Shown here: piece after piece, positions 18,880 through 26,733 of the stretch | Numbering within the stretch: the first letter of the stretch is position 1 | Layout of the letters: the number at the start of each line of letters is the position of its first letter | Assembly (NCBI RefSeq): GCF_012222965.1 | Contig: NZ_CP038241.1 | Span: 248,001-312,000, forward strand | DNA length: 64,000 nt | DNA from: Allofrancisella inopinata | Lineage (GTDB): Bacteria; Pseudomonadota; Gammaproteobacteria; Francisellales; Francisellaceae | Reading direction: 5' to 3' | Made by a program: the position numbers and the translations under genes | The notes under the pieces: model-generated | What the model was told of the DNA's origin: nothing | Database searches by the model: none | The model's input: the letters and a program-made list of their open reading frames with translations, nothing else

Positions 18880-20457
18880 ATGAACAATATTCTTAAAGAG
18901 ATCGCTAAACGTAGAACTTTTGCAATTATTTCTCACCCTGATGCAGGTAAGACAACCATAACTGAAAAAATGCTTCTTTTTGGAAACGCGATAAAAACGG
19001 CAGGTACTGTTAAGGCTAAGAAAAGTGGTGTGCATGCAACCTCTGATTGGATGGAAATGGAAAAACAAAGAGGTATCTCAATAACTACTTCAGTTATGCA
19101 ATTCCCTTATAATGATAGAATTGTTAACTTGCTTGATACTCCGGGCCATGAAGACTTTTCAGAAGATACATATCGTACTTTAACAGCTGTAGATTCAGCT
19201 TTGATGGTTGTTGACGCTGTAAAAGGTGTTGAGGATAGAACTATTAAGTTAATGAATGTATGTCGCTTAAGAGATACACCTATAGTGACATTTATGAACA
19301 AATTTGATAGAGATACACGAGATTCTTTGGAACTGTTAGATGAAGTTGAGAATATTCTTAAAATCAAATGTGCTCCTATGAATTGGCCAATAGGTATGGG
19401 TAAATATTTCAAAGGTGTTTATGACTTATACAATGATGAAGTAACTCTTTTTGAGGGTGGTCATGGTCATGAGATTTATCACTACAAAAAGATTATTGGT
19501 CTAGAGAATGCTAAAGATGCTATAGGCTCAGATCTTTACGAAGATCTCGAGATGGAGATAGAACTAGTACGGGGTGCAAGTCATAAATTTGATGAGCAGG
19601 AATTTTTAGAAGGGAAACTCACACCAGTTTATTTTGGTACAGCACTTAGTAATTTTGGAGTCAAAGAAATGATGGATGGCTTCACTAAGTATGCTCCAGC
19701 GCCGCAATCTAGAGAGACTGATCAGAGAGTAGTTAAAGCCTGTGAGGAAAAACTAACTGGTTTTGTGTTTAAGATTCAGGCAAACATGGATGATAAACAT
19801 AGAGACAGAATAGCATTTTTTAGGATCTGTTCAGGTAAGTATGAAAAAGGTATGAAAATATATCATGAAAGAACAGGTAAAACGCTCCAAATCTCTAAAG
19901 CTTTGACATTTTTAGCAGGAGAAAGAGAACAAGTTGAAGAAGGATTTGCTGGTGATATTATTGGTTTGCATAATCACGGAAGTATTCAAATAGGTGATAG
20001 TTTTACTCAAGGTGAAAAATTAAAGTTCAAGGGTATACCAAACTTTGCACCAGAAATTTTTAAAAGAGTTAGACTAAATGATCCATTAAAAATGAAAGCT
20101 TTACAAAAGGGTTTAGTTCAGCTTTCAGAAGAAGGTGCTACTCAAGTTTTCAAGCCAGCTATTTCAAATGATCTTATTTTAGGAGCTGTAGGGGTGCTAC
20201 AGTTTGATGTGGTAGCACAACGTTTGGCCAGTGAATATAATGTTAAGTGCTCTTATGAAGGGGTTAACGTAACATTGGCTAGATGGATTTTTTGCAAAGA
20301 TGAAAAAAAACTTAATGAGTTTAAGAAAAAATATGAAGTAAACTTAGCTTATGATGGCGCCGGTTATTTAACTTACTTGGCACCTACTGGAGTGAATCTA
20401 CAGCTTGCCCAGGATAAAAACCCAGATATTATATTTAGTTCGACAAGAGAGCATTAA
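18880..20457 (+). CDS. prfC: Peptide chain release factor 3
   Basis: A 525-residue translational GTPase that recycles class I release factors from the ribosome. G motifs are clear: G1 [13 protein letters not shown], the switch [18 protein letters not shown] (G4). GTPase features are followed by EF-Tu-like domain 2 and the RF3-specific C-terminus ([19 protein letters not shown]). Length matches RF3. The final TAA falls within a TTAA that is duplicated at the far side of the adjoining 142-bp palindromic element, so insertion happened exactly at the end of this gene and left the reading frame intact. Confidence 0.97.
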   Translation: MNNILKEIAKRRTFAIISHPDAGKTTITEKMLLFGNAIKTAGTVKAKKSGVHATSDWMEMEKQRGISITTSVMQFPYNDRIVNLLDTPGHEDFSEDTYRTLTAVDSALMVVDAVKGVEDRTIKLMNVCRLRDTPIVTFMNKFDRDTRDSLELLDEVENILKIKCAPMNWPIGMGKYFKGVYDLYNDEVTLFEGGHGHEIYHYKKIIGLENAKDAIGSDLYEDLEMEIELVRGASHKFDEQEFLEGKLTPVYFGTALSNFGVKEMMDGFTKYAPAPQSRETDQRVVKACEEKLTGFVFKIQANMDDKHRDRIAFFRICSGKYEKGMKIYHERTGKTLQISKALTFLAGEREQVEEGFAGDIIGLHNHGSIQIGDSFTQGEKLKFKGIPNFAPEIFKRVRLNDPLKMKALQKGLVQLSEEGATQVFKPAISNDLILGAVGVLQFDVVAQRLASEYNVKCSYEGVNVTLARWIFCKDEKKLNEFKKKYEVNLAYDGAGYLTYLAPTGVNLQLAQDKNPDIIFSSTREH

Positions 20458-20603
20458 TGGGACTGTTGCAAACTAAAATTATATGTTTCTAACTGTGTTA
20501 AAAATATTCTCAAAATGCTCATTTACTACGTGTAAACTGGGCTTTTTCGAATATTTTTGCCTTGTTATCACCCATCTAATTCCAGCTTGCAACAGCCCCT
20601 TAA
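20454..20603. mobile_element. 142-bp palindromic MITE-like element, copy 1, with 4-bp target duplication
   Basis: The element covers 20458-20599 and is flanked by TTAA at 20454-20457 and 20600-20603. Its ends are imperfect inverted repeats of type GGGRCTGTTGCAARCT. The inverted similarity continues almost to the centre (AAAAATATTC against GAATATTTTT; TTTAC-TACGT-GTAAA in the middle), so the whole unit is one long imperfect palindrome. No ORF is present. A second copy of identical length lies at 59560-59701. GTTGCAA-type ends and 4-bp duplications recall IS5-like families, but the driving transposase is not in the window. The transcript of prfC would fold into a long hairpin here, possibly acting as terminator. 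Confidence 0.85.
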
Positions 20604-20636
20604 TTATCAAGGGCTTTTTAAGTGCAAAAAATATGC

Positions 20637-20642
20637 TATAAT
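20637..20642 (+). promoter_or_regulatory. Extended -10 promoter of FimV-like gene
   Basis: TGCTATAAT at 20634-20642 combines a TGn extension with a perfect TATAAT, 38 bp before the ATG at 20680. The -35 region (around 20614) is only CTTTTT. Extended -10 promoters can work without a good -35. The promoter lies just downstream of the inserted 142-bp element, in original sequence. Confidence 0.5.
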
Positions 20643-20679
20643 TTTTTAGTCTTTATTAGAATAAATTTAGGGTCGTTAG

Positions 20680-21981
20680 ATGCTGGGAAGTGTTAAGAAA
20701 ATTTTCGTAGCAAGCGTTGTTGTAGCTGTTACTAATCTATCGTTTGGGATGGAAATATATACTGTTAAACCAGGTGACTATTTGTATAAGATAGCAAAAT
20801 CACACGTTATCGATGGTGTTAATAGCTCAGAATTAATAGATGCTATTAGAGGTATAAATAAAGCTGAAATACCTGGTATTGTTGATAACAGAATAAAAAT
20901 TGGTGATAAGTTAGCTTTACCAACAACAAAATCAGAGGTTGAAGATGGTTTAGCACTTGCTAGAAATCAAATTTTGCATGGTTCTTATGAAAGCCAACAA
21001 GATAATTCAACTAGTAACCAAAATTTACCAACAGTAATAAACACAACCGAACAAAAGCTTGGTGATAGGCCAACGATAGATACAAGTTCGTCTACTGAAA
21101 ACATAAGTACTTCACAAAACGCAATTAGTAGTCAAGCAACAATACCCTCTTTGATCCCTGACGATAGTACTTCAACTATTGTATATAGTGATAGTCTAGA
21201 CTCCAAAAATATCCAAACGACGGAAGATTTCAGTAGTGAACAAGGTCGAGGTTCTATATTTGGTAGCATATTTAAATTAATTTTAAGTTTACTGATTTTA
21301 GTTACGTTATCTTTTGTGGCAAAGAAAGTATGGGAAAATATAAGTTCTAAAAAAGAGCTAGAACTGGCACTTATATCAAAGAGAAAGAGAGATCATCTTA
21401 TGTCGCGTATTTCTCCGGTAGTATCAGACAGGGATTTTTACAAAACGCAGCAAACTTTACAAAGTGAGTTTGATTTTTTTAATGATAATCCTACAGATAA
21501 ACAAGAAGAATTAGTTACAAAAACGCCAGAGTTTTATTCAAGAGATAGCTTAGATGTATCACCAAGTGATGGGGTAGAAGAATTTGGTGAGAATGATAAA
21601 AGTATAGTTGTTAAGACCGAAAAAGGGATAGTATTTGAAACCAACGTTAATGATAAATTTAATGTTAACACAGAAAATTCAGTTGAAGAGATAGACTTAA
21701 AAGAGAATATTGAACAAGAGTTGCTATATGTAAAAGAATTAGTGGAACAATATTTAGATAGTGAGAAATACATGGAGGCTAGTATCACTATTCAAGATTC
21801 TTTAGAGAAAGATCCTAATAATATTGATTTGCGTTATAAGTTACTTGAAGTTTATGCAAGAGCAAGGGATGAAATAGCTTTTGAAGGAGAGGTGCATTTT
21901 ATTAAATCTAAAAATATCGTCAGTATGTTTGACCCTTTACATCAAAAAATTGCTAAGCTTAGGGATAAATATTTCGAATAA
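20680..21981 (+). CDS. FimV-like LysM-domain membrane protein
   Basis: A 433-residue envelope protein. A signal peptide (about 1-24) is followed by a LysM domain (about 26-81, starting IYTVKPGDYLYKIAK and ending NRIKIGDKLALP) expected to bind peptidoglycan. Then come a Ser/Thr/Asn-rich linker (about 100-190), one membrane segment (about 196-213) and an acidic cytoplasmic tail ending in a TPR-like FimV C-terminal motif (about 335-433, YLDSEKYMEASITIQDSLEKDPNNIDLRYKLLEVYA). The arrangement LysM - membrane helix - FimV C-terminus is that of FimV/TspA proteins, which in other bacteria act in polar organisation and type IV pilus function. It precedes ftsY by 49 bp. The exact role here is inferred from domain order only. 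Confidence 0.8.
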   Translation: MLGSVKKIFVASVVVAVTNLSFGMEIYTVKPGDYLYKIAKSHVIDGVNSSELIDAIRGINKAEIPGIVDNRIKIGDKLALPTTKSEVEDGLALARNQILHGSYESQQDNSTSNQNLPTVINTTEQKLGDRPTIDTSSSTENISTSQNAISSQATIPSLIPDDSTSTIVYSDSLDSKNIQTTEDFSSEQGRGSIFGSIFKLILSLLILVTLSFVAKKVWENISSKKELELALISKRKRDHLMSRISPVVSDRDFYKTQQTLQSEFDFFNDNPTDKQEELVTKTPEFYSRDSLDVSPSDGVEEFGENDKSIVVKTEKGIVFETNVNDKFNVNTENSVEEIDLKENIEQELLYVKELVEQYLDSEKYMEASITIQDSLEKDPNNIDLRYKLLEVYARARDEIAFEGEVHFIKSKNIVSMFDPLHQKIAKLRDKYFE

Positions 21982-22030
21982 CACTTGTTTATAAATAATC
22001 GTATAGATACTAACCTCCAAGGTTTTAATA

Positions 22031-23002
22031 ATGCTCTTTAGAAAAAAGAAACAATCAGAAGATAATAGTCTAGAACAAAAACCAAGCAATAAAGGCTTAT
22101 TTGCAAGACTACAGTCTGGACTGTCAAAGACAGCAAGTAAATTTGGTAATAGCTTAAATACCCTTTTAATGGGCCAAAAAGTTGTGGATGAGGACCTTTT
22201 AGAGGAGCTGGAGACGCAGCTTTTAACAGCAGACATCGGTGTTGCAGCAACAGATGAAATTATTGCGCATCTAAGAGCTAAGATTTCTAGAAATGAGCTA
22301 CAAACAGCAGATATGCTTAACCAGATTATTAAAGAAAAACTTACAGAAATACTTCTGTCTTGTCAGAAAGCTTTAGTAATAGATACTAGTAAATCTCCAT
22401 ATGTGATACTTGTTGTAGGAGTTAATGGTGTTGGGAAGACTACAACTATAGGGAAACTGACTAAAAAACTTCAGTCTGAAGGAAAAACGGTTATGTTAGC
22501 AGCTGGTGATACATTTAGAGCAGCAGCAGTGGAGCAATTACGTGAGTGGGGTGATAGAAATAACGCTCAGGTTATCTATCAAAGAGAAGGTGCTGATAGT
22601 GCTTCAGTTATTTATGATGCTATTAGTTCAGCAAAATCTAAAAATATAGACGTTGTGATAGCCGATACAGCAGGTCGATTACACAATAAAGATAATTTGA
22701 TGCAAGAGCTTAAAAAAGTAGTTAAAGTTATTAAAAAACTAGATGATACAGCGCCTCACGAAGTAATGTTGGTGCTAGATGCAACTACTGGTGGTAACGC
22801 TCTTAACCAAGCAGAAGCATTTAATGAAATTGTGAACCTATCTGGTATAACAATTACTAAACTTGATGGAACAGCTAAAGGTGGTATTGTTTTCTCAATA
22901 GCCAAAAAAATGTCTTTACCAATTAGATTTATAGGAGTTGGTGAAAAAATTGATGATCTTCAAGCTTTTAATGCTGAAGGTTTTACAAAAGCTTTATTTT
23001 AA
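22031..23002 (+). CDS. ftsY: Signal recognition particle receptor FtsY
   Basis: A 323-residue SRP-family GTPase that docks ribosome-SRP complexes at the SecYEG translocon. It has the NG core: an N domain (about 25-110) with VVDEDLLEELETQLLTADIG, P-loop GVNGVGKTT (130-138), the insertion box region with AAGDTFRAAAVEQLREW, the DTAGR switch, TKLDG and the closing FIGVGEKIDDLQAFNAEGF. The acidic A domain of E. coli FtsY is almost absent, replaced by a short Lys/Glu-rich start. It is downstream of the FimV-like gene, and a short terminal-repeat element lies directly after its stop. Confidence 0.95.
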   Translation: MLFRKKKQSEDNSLEQKPSNKGLFARLQSGLSKTASKFGNSLNTLLMGQKVVDEDLLEELETQLLTADIGVAATDEIIAHLRAKISRNELQTADMLNQIIKEKLTEILLSCQKALVIDTSKSPYVILVVGVNGVGKTTTIGKLTKKLQSEGKTVMLAAGDTFRAAAVEQLREWGDRNNAQVIYQREGADSASVIYDAISSAKSKNIDVVIADTAGRLHNKDNLMQELKKVVKVIKKLDDTAPHEVMLVLDATTGGNALNQAEAFNEIVNLSGITITKLDGTAKGGIVFSIAKKMSLPIRFIGVGEKIDDLQAFNAEGFTKALF

Positions 23003-23025
23003 TTACATATGAAAAGCTTAGTTTA

Positions 23026-23131
23026 TACCAATTCCAACACATATTATTATTTGCCTAATTTTGGCTTTCAGCAGTCCCATTAGTCATAAACTCCTTTGTG
23101 ATAAATGCAACAATTTATGTTGGAATTGGTA
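23026..23131. mobile_element. 106-bp terminal-inverted-repeat element after ftsY
   Basis: Perfect 14-bp inverted ends, TACCAATTCCAACA at 23026-23039 and its reverse complement at 23118-23131, enclose 78 bp. The element is bordered by TTA on both sides (23023-23025 and 23132-23134), a possible 3-bp target duplication. On the minus strand the inside holds AAGGAG (23091-23096) and an ATG (23085-23087) opening an 11-codon frame, as if only the first and last parts of a transposase gene remain. I read it as an internally deleted insertion sequence or MITE. It could equally serve as the ftsY terminator hairpin. Only one copy is in the window. Confidence 0.6.
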
Positions 23132-23149
23132 TTATAGCCTACTAGTCAT

Positions 23150-23221
23150 AAAAGTAGTACTAACTGAAATAGCTTAAAACCAGCTATTTCAGTAGATTCC
23201 GTGGTCAAGCCTGACGGAATT
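23150..23221. repeat. Left part of interrupted structured palindromic repeat (IS110 target)
   Basis: The segment holds AAAAGTAGTAC (23150-23160), an 11-bp perfect hairpin ACTGAAATAGC-9-GCTATTTCAGT (23163-23193) and a 7-bp hairpin ATTCCGT-11-ACGGAAT (23196-23220). The partner of the first arm, GTACTACTTTT, is found only beyond the insertion sequence at 24411-24421. If the element is removed at the TT core (23220-23221 / 24403-24404) the parts join into an 89-nt repeat that would fold as an outer stem carrying two inner hairpins. The joined ACGGAATTGATGACG resembles palindromic interspersed repeats of many bacteria. Confidence 0.65.
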
Positions 23222-23238
23222 GTAAGTTAAATTCTTAG

Positions 23239-23244
23239 TATAAT
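23239..23244 (+). promoter_or_regulatory. -10 element for IS110 non-coding RNA
   Basis: A perfect TATAAT lies 18 bp inside the inferred left end of the element. Transcription from it would start near 23251 and run through both predicted RNA loops into the transposase gene. No good -35 is present in the integrated form. Known IS110 elements build a promoter across the circle junction, but the junction reconstructed here does not give an evident -35 either. Confidence 0.4.
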
Positions 23245-23250
23245 GTTTAC

Positions 23251-23431
23251 TAAGGAGTTAAATCAGAGCTGTTTAATAGTTTTGATTATAACCCAAGCGA
23301 CCGTCCCGGAATAGATTTAAACAATCGTCGTCATCAAGGTACTTGGGTTATCTCCTTAATACGTTTGGATAGTTGCTTGGTTTTAACGACCGTTTACAAT
23401 CGCAAACATTTATAAACATACTAAGGAGATA
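23251..23431 (+). ncRNA. Predicted IS110 bridge RNA (two guide loops)
   Basis: Length if started from the TATAAT at 23239 is about 180 nt, close to the known IS621 bridge RNA. Loop 1: stem ATAACCCAAG (23288-23297) pairs perfectly with CTTGGGTTAT (23342-23351) around a 44-nt loop. Loop 2: stem TATCTCCTTA (23349-23358) pairs perfectly with TAAGGAGATA (23422-23431) around 63 nt; the stems share three bases at their boundary. Guide-like matches: loop 1 CGGAAT (23307-23312) equals the left flank 23215-23220; loop 1 CGTCATCAA (23329-23337) is complementary to the right flank 24403-24411; loop 2 ATAGTTG (23369-23375) equals the right end 24399-24405; loop 2 TTACAA (23394-23399) is complementary to 23220-23225. 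These have the order and orientation of target then donor guides in IS110 bridge RNAs. Ends are not mapped. Confidence 0.7.
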
Positions 23432-23437
23432 CTTGAA

Positions 23438-24385
23438 ATGTATCATAATTTTATCGGTATTGATATATCAAAGAATGATTTTGTAGTAGCAATTCATGCT
23501 AAGAAAAAGACTTTTAAATATCTTAATAACTTAACTGGTTTTGATGAGCTTTTATCAGATCATCCTATACTCAAGGATAATTCTTTTGTAGTTCTTGAAA
23601 CTACTGGAGGCTATGAAAAAGCTTTACTTGAGTATTTAATAGCTAAGAATATAGTTGTTCACAGAGCTAATACTAGAGTAGTTAAACATTTTATTCGTTC
23701 TACAGGTCAATTAGGTAAATCAGATAATATTGATGCTATTGGACTAGCTAAATATGGGTATGAAAGACACCGTGATCTAGAATGTTATCAACCTAATGAT
23801 GATAAAATGCAGAAGCTTATAAAATATATTCTTAGAAAACAAGATATTAAAAAACAGTTAGTAGCTGAAAAAAATAGATATCAAGCACCAGACCAAAAAT
23901 GTACAAAAGACTCTCACCAAAGAATGATAGGATTCTATAAACAAGAGATTATGATTATAGAAAGTTATATAAATAAGTTAGTCGATGATTGCCAATACTT
24001 AGTAAAAGCTAGAGATCTATTAGTTAAAGAGGTTACTGGTTTAGGAAATGCTACAGCCACATCTTTACTTGCTTTGATGCCTGAGTTAGGAAACTTAAAC
24101 CGTAAACAAATAGCTTCTTTAGCAGGAGTAGCTCCATATCCGTATGAAAGTGGTAAGAAGGTTGGTTATAGAAAGACTTATGGTGGTAGAGCTGATTTAA
24201 AACCTATATTATTTATGTCAGCATTAACTGCTGCTAGAAGTAATGGTAAGCTTGGAATATTTTATAGAGATCTTGTTGAAAAGGGTAAAAAGAAGATGGT
24301 AGCACTTGTAGCTGTTATGAGAAAAATTATAGTCATTGCTAATGCTAAAATTAGAGATCTAAAAAGAGATTTGAAGGTCTTATAA
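23438..24385 (+). CDS. IS110-family DEDD transposase (recombinase)
   Basis: A 315-residue RNA-guided-type recombinase. The N-terminal RuvC-like domain shows the DEDD acidic set: Asp9 in GIDISKNDF, Glu54 in VLETTGGYE, and Asp96/Asp99 in GKSDNIDA. A helical middle (about 110-195) leads to the C-terminal Transposase_20 domain with a helix-hairpin-helix-like VTGLGNATATSLLALMPELG and GVAPYPYESGKKVGYRKTYGGR, where Ser238 is the likely catalytic serine. The length is normal and the frame intact, so it is probably functional. Its Shine-Dalgarno AAGGAG (23423-23428) is the 3' strand of a predicted RNA stem, suggesting restrained translation. No closely similar second copy is in this window. Confidence 0.93.
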   Translation: MYHNFIGIDISKNDFVVAIHAKKKTFKYLNNLTGFDELLSDHPILKDNSFVVLETTGGYEKALLEYLIAKNIVVHRANTRVVKHFIRSTGQLGKSDNIDAIGLAKYGYERHRDLECYQPNDDKMQKLIKYILRKQDIKKQLVAEKNRYQAPDQKCTKDSHQRMIGFYKQEIMIIESYINKLVDDCQYLVKARDLLVKEVTGLGNATATSLLALMPELGNLNRKQIASLAGVAPYPYESGKKVGYRKTYGGRADLKPILFMSALTAARSNGKLGIFYRDLVEKGKKKMVALVAVMRKIIVIANAKIRDLKRDLKVL

Positions 24386-24404
24386 AGAAATTAGCAACAT
24401 AGTT

Positions 24405-24421
24405 GATGACGTACTACTTTT
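24405..24421. repeat. Right part of interrupted palindromic repeat
   Basis: GATGAC followed by GTACTACTTTT (24411-24421), the exact reverse complement of 23150-23160 on the far side of the insertion sequence. Together with 23150-23221 it would make one 89-nt repeat once the element is removed. The run TTTTT after the arm suggests that the uninterrupted repeat could have ended transcription downstream of ftsY. Confidence 0.6.
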
Positions 24422-24513
24422 TAGTATCGTTAGCTATAGTGAATACCTATTTATTTTTTATAAGAACTTCTTTTCTGCTAAAATATCTTCATTAATAAAA
24501 TAATTCTTTTCTA

Positions 24514-26733
24514 ATGTCTTTAAAAGATTCCTTGGGTAGCTTAAACCCACAGCAGCATAAAGCTGTACTACTTGAAGATCGTAACTCGCTTATTTTAGCG
24601 GGCGCTGGTAGTGGTAAAACTAAAGTTCTTACTTCAAGGATAGCTTATCTATGCCGTGATAAGGGTATAGCTGTTGACAACATTTTAGCTGTTACATTTA
24701 CAAATAAAGCTGCTAAGGAGATTCAGCAGCGTGTTGAAAAAATGCTTGGAATCTCGACATTTGGGATGTGGATAGGGACTTTTCATGGCATAGCCCATAG
24801 GTTGCTACGTAAGCATGCACATGAACTTGGTTTAGATAAAAACTTTAGAATTCTTGATCAAGAAGAGCAAGCTCAACTTATAAAAAAAGTGATAAAATCT
24901 TTAGATCTTGATGATAAAAAATATCCTCCAAAATTACTTCAAAACTTTATAAATAAACAAAAAGATCAAGCAACAAGGAGCAGTAAACTTTCTAGACAAT
25001 ATGATGCAAACTTTAACAGTATTTATGAGGCTTATGAAGAGAGGTTGCAACTTGATAATGCTTTAGATTTTGCAGATTTATTACTCTATTTGTATGAGCT
25101 GTTTTCTTTAAATATTCAACTAAGAGAATATTACCAAAATTTATTTAAATATATACTTATAGATGAGTTTCAAGATACTAACCATGTACAGTATCTTTGG
25201 TTAAAGCTTTTGCTAACTGATGATAATTATATTATGGCTGTTGGCGATGATGATCAATCAATATATGGTTGGCGAGGAGCTATAGTGGATAACATCCATA
25301 GTTATGTAAAAGAAGTAAACAACGTTGAGATAATCAAGTTAGAGCAAAATTACCGATCAACAAAAAATATTCTTAAGGCAGCAAATTCTGTCATCAAAAA
25401 TAATAATAACAGAATGTCAAAAGAACTTTGGTCTGCTGCTGAAGAGGGCGAAAAAATACAAGTATACAACGCTGTAAATGAAAGAGAAGAAGCCAAATAT
25501 ATAATTGATAAAATCCGTAAACTTCACCAAGATGGTGAAAATTATAGTGATATTGCAATATTGTACCGCTCTAACTATTTGTCTCGTGTACTAGAAGAAA
25601 GTTGTATATATGCTAGTATTCCATATAGGATTTACGGTGGCTTTAGATTCTTTGATAGAGCAGAGGTTAAAGATGCTTTGGCTTACCTAAGATTAGCAGT
25701 TACAAGTACAGATAACTTAGCTTATGAACGTATCATTAACACTCCAGCACGTGGGATAGGTAACAAAACTTTAGATACAATTAGAAATTTTGCTCATATT
25801 AACTTATTATCATATTGGCAAGCAACCTTAGAAGTTATTCAAAAAGAGTTAGTAACAAAACGTACAGCAAGTTTGCTTTTAAATTTTATCCAATTAATTG
25901 ACGATATAGCTAATCAAATAAAAGAGCTTAGCTTAGATAAGTTACTGGAGTACGTGATTACAAAAAGTGGGCTTTTAGCTTCTTATGAGGAGAAAGATAC
26001 AGAAAAAGATCGTCAAAAAATAGATAATTTAAAAGAATTAATAAGTGCAGCTAAGGACTTTGAACCACAAATTGAGTTGCTTGATGATAACGCTGATATT
26101 TTACAAGATTTTTTATCCTTAGCAGTTTTAGAAGCTGGTGAAATGCAGGCTGATGAATCAGTAGATAGTATACAATTGATGACTATTCATGCGGCAAAAG
26201 GCCTAGAGTTTAAGCATGTATTTATAGTTGCTGCAGAAGAGGGTGTTTTCCCTCCAAATGCTGTTATTAATAGTCAGGAAGCTTTCGATAATTCTCATTC
26301 AAAAAAACTTCAAGAAAAACTTGCTGAAGAAAGGAGACTTTTTTACGTTGCAATTACTAGGGCTATGGTATCTTTAACTATTAGTTACGCCCAGGTACGT
26401 AATATTTTTGGTAGAAGTAGTTTCCAGGTTTGTTCTAGGTTTTTATCTGAGATTGACGAGGAACACTTAAGCCAAGAGCAAAATCAACAATCAAAAGCTA
26501 AAGTAAGAGCAAAATCTAACTTTGGCGTTTCGCCATTTGATTTTTTAAAATCAAGTTCCTCTAATAATAAAACTTTCAAACCTGGAGAAAAAGTTTTTCA
26601 TAAAATCTTTGGTAAAGGTATTTTTATTAAATCACAAGCTCAAGGTACAAAAGAGTTCTATACGGTAAATTTTGGTCCTGACGTTGGACAAAAGATTCTA
26701 TTGGCAGATATTGCTAATCTAGTTAAGATATAG
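24514..26733 (+). CDS. uvrD: UvrD-type DNA helicase II
   Basis: A 739-residue superfamily 1 3'-5' helicase for nucleotide excision and mismatch repair. Motifs: Q-motif LNPQQHKAV, Walker A AGAGSGKTKVL (motif I), TFTNKAAKEI (Ia), IDEFQDTN (II), VGDDDQSIYGWRGA (III), EQNYRST (IV), MTIHAAKGLEFKHVF (V) and EERRLFYVAITRA (VI). The C-terminal tail GEKVFHKIFGKGIF...NLVKI is the small Tudor-like domain typical of UvrD/PcrA, favouring uvrD over rep. A TGCTAAAAT extended -10-like motif precedes it (24476-24484). Its 3' end overlaps the convergent MFS gene by 11 bp. Confidence 0.93.
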   Translation: MSLKDSLGSLNPQQHKAVLLEDRNSLILAGAGSGKTKVLTSRIAYLCRDKGIAVDNILAVTFTNKAAKEIQQRVEKMLGISTFGMWIGTFHGIAHRLLRKHAHELGLDKNFRILDQEEQAQLIKKVIKSLDLDDKKYPPKLLQNFINKQKDQATRSSKLSRQYDANFNSIYEAYEERLQLDNALDFADLLLYLYELFSLNIQLREYYQNLFKYILIDEFQDTNHVQYLWLKLLLTDDNYIMAVGDDDQSIYGWRGAIVDNIHSYVKEVNNVEIIKLEQNYRSTKNILKAANSVIKNNNNRMSKELWSAAEEGEKIQVYNAVNEREEAKYIIDKIRKLHQDGENYSDIAILYRSNYLSRVLEESCIYASIPYRIYGGFRFFDRAEVKDALAYLRLAVTSTDNLAYERIINTPARGIGNKTLDTIRNFAHINLLSYWQATLEVIQKELVTKRTASLLLNFIQLIDDIANQIKELSLDKLLEYVITKSGLLASYEEKDTEKDRQKIDNLKELISAAKDFEPQIELLDDNADILQDFLSLAVLEAGEMQADESVDSIQLMTIHAAKGLEFKHVFIVAAEEGVFPPNAVINSQEAFDNSHSKKLQEKLAEERRLFYVAITRAMVSLTISYAQVRNIFGRSSFQVCSRFLSEIDEEHLSQEQNQQSKAKVRAKSNFGVSPFDFLKSSSSNNKTFKPGEKVFHKIFGKGIFIKSQAQGTKEFYTVNFGPDVGQKILLADIANLVKI

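Larger units (their letters stand above)
23222..24404 (+). mobile_element. IS110-family insertion sequence (about 1183 bp, TT core)
   Basis: Boundaries are inferred. TT occurs at both proposed junctions (23220-23221 and 24403-24404), as expected for an IS110 element recombining at a dinucleotide core without terminal inverted repeats. Supporting this, deletion between the two TTs restores a palindromic repeat, and candidate guide sequences in the predicted bridge RNA match both flanks and both element ends up to this core. The element has a 216-bp left non-coding end with a structured RNA, one 315-codon transposase gene and a short right end of about 19 bp. A long 5' and short 3' end fit the IS110 subgroup rather than IS1111. 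Confidence 0.75.

Noticed and set aside
23220-23244. Promoter formed across the IS110 circle junction
   Set aside because: The reconstructed junction places no good -35 hexamer 16-18 bp before the TATAAT, so I do not claim it.
23150-24421. The 11-bp inverted repeat AAAAGTAGTAC / GTACTACTTTT as terminal repeats of the insertion sequence
   Set aside because: IS110-group elements lack terminal inverted repeats, and the arms fit better as the outer stem of the repeat into which the element inserted.
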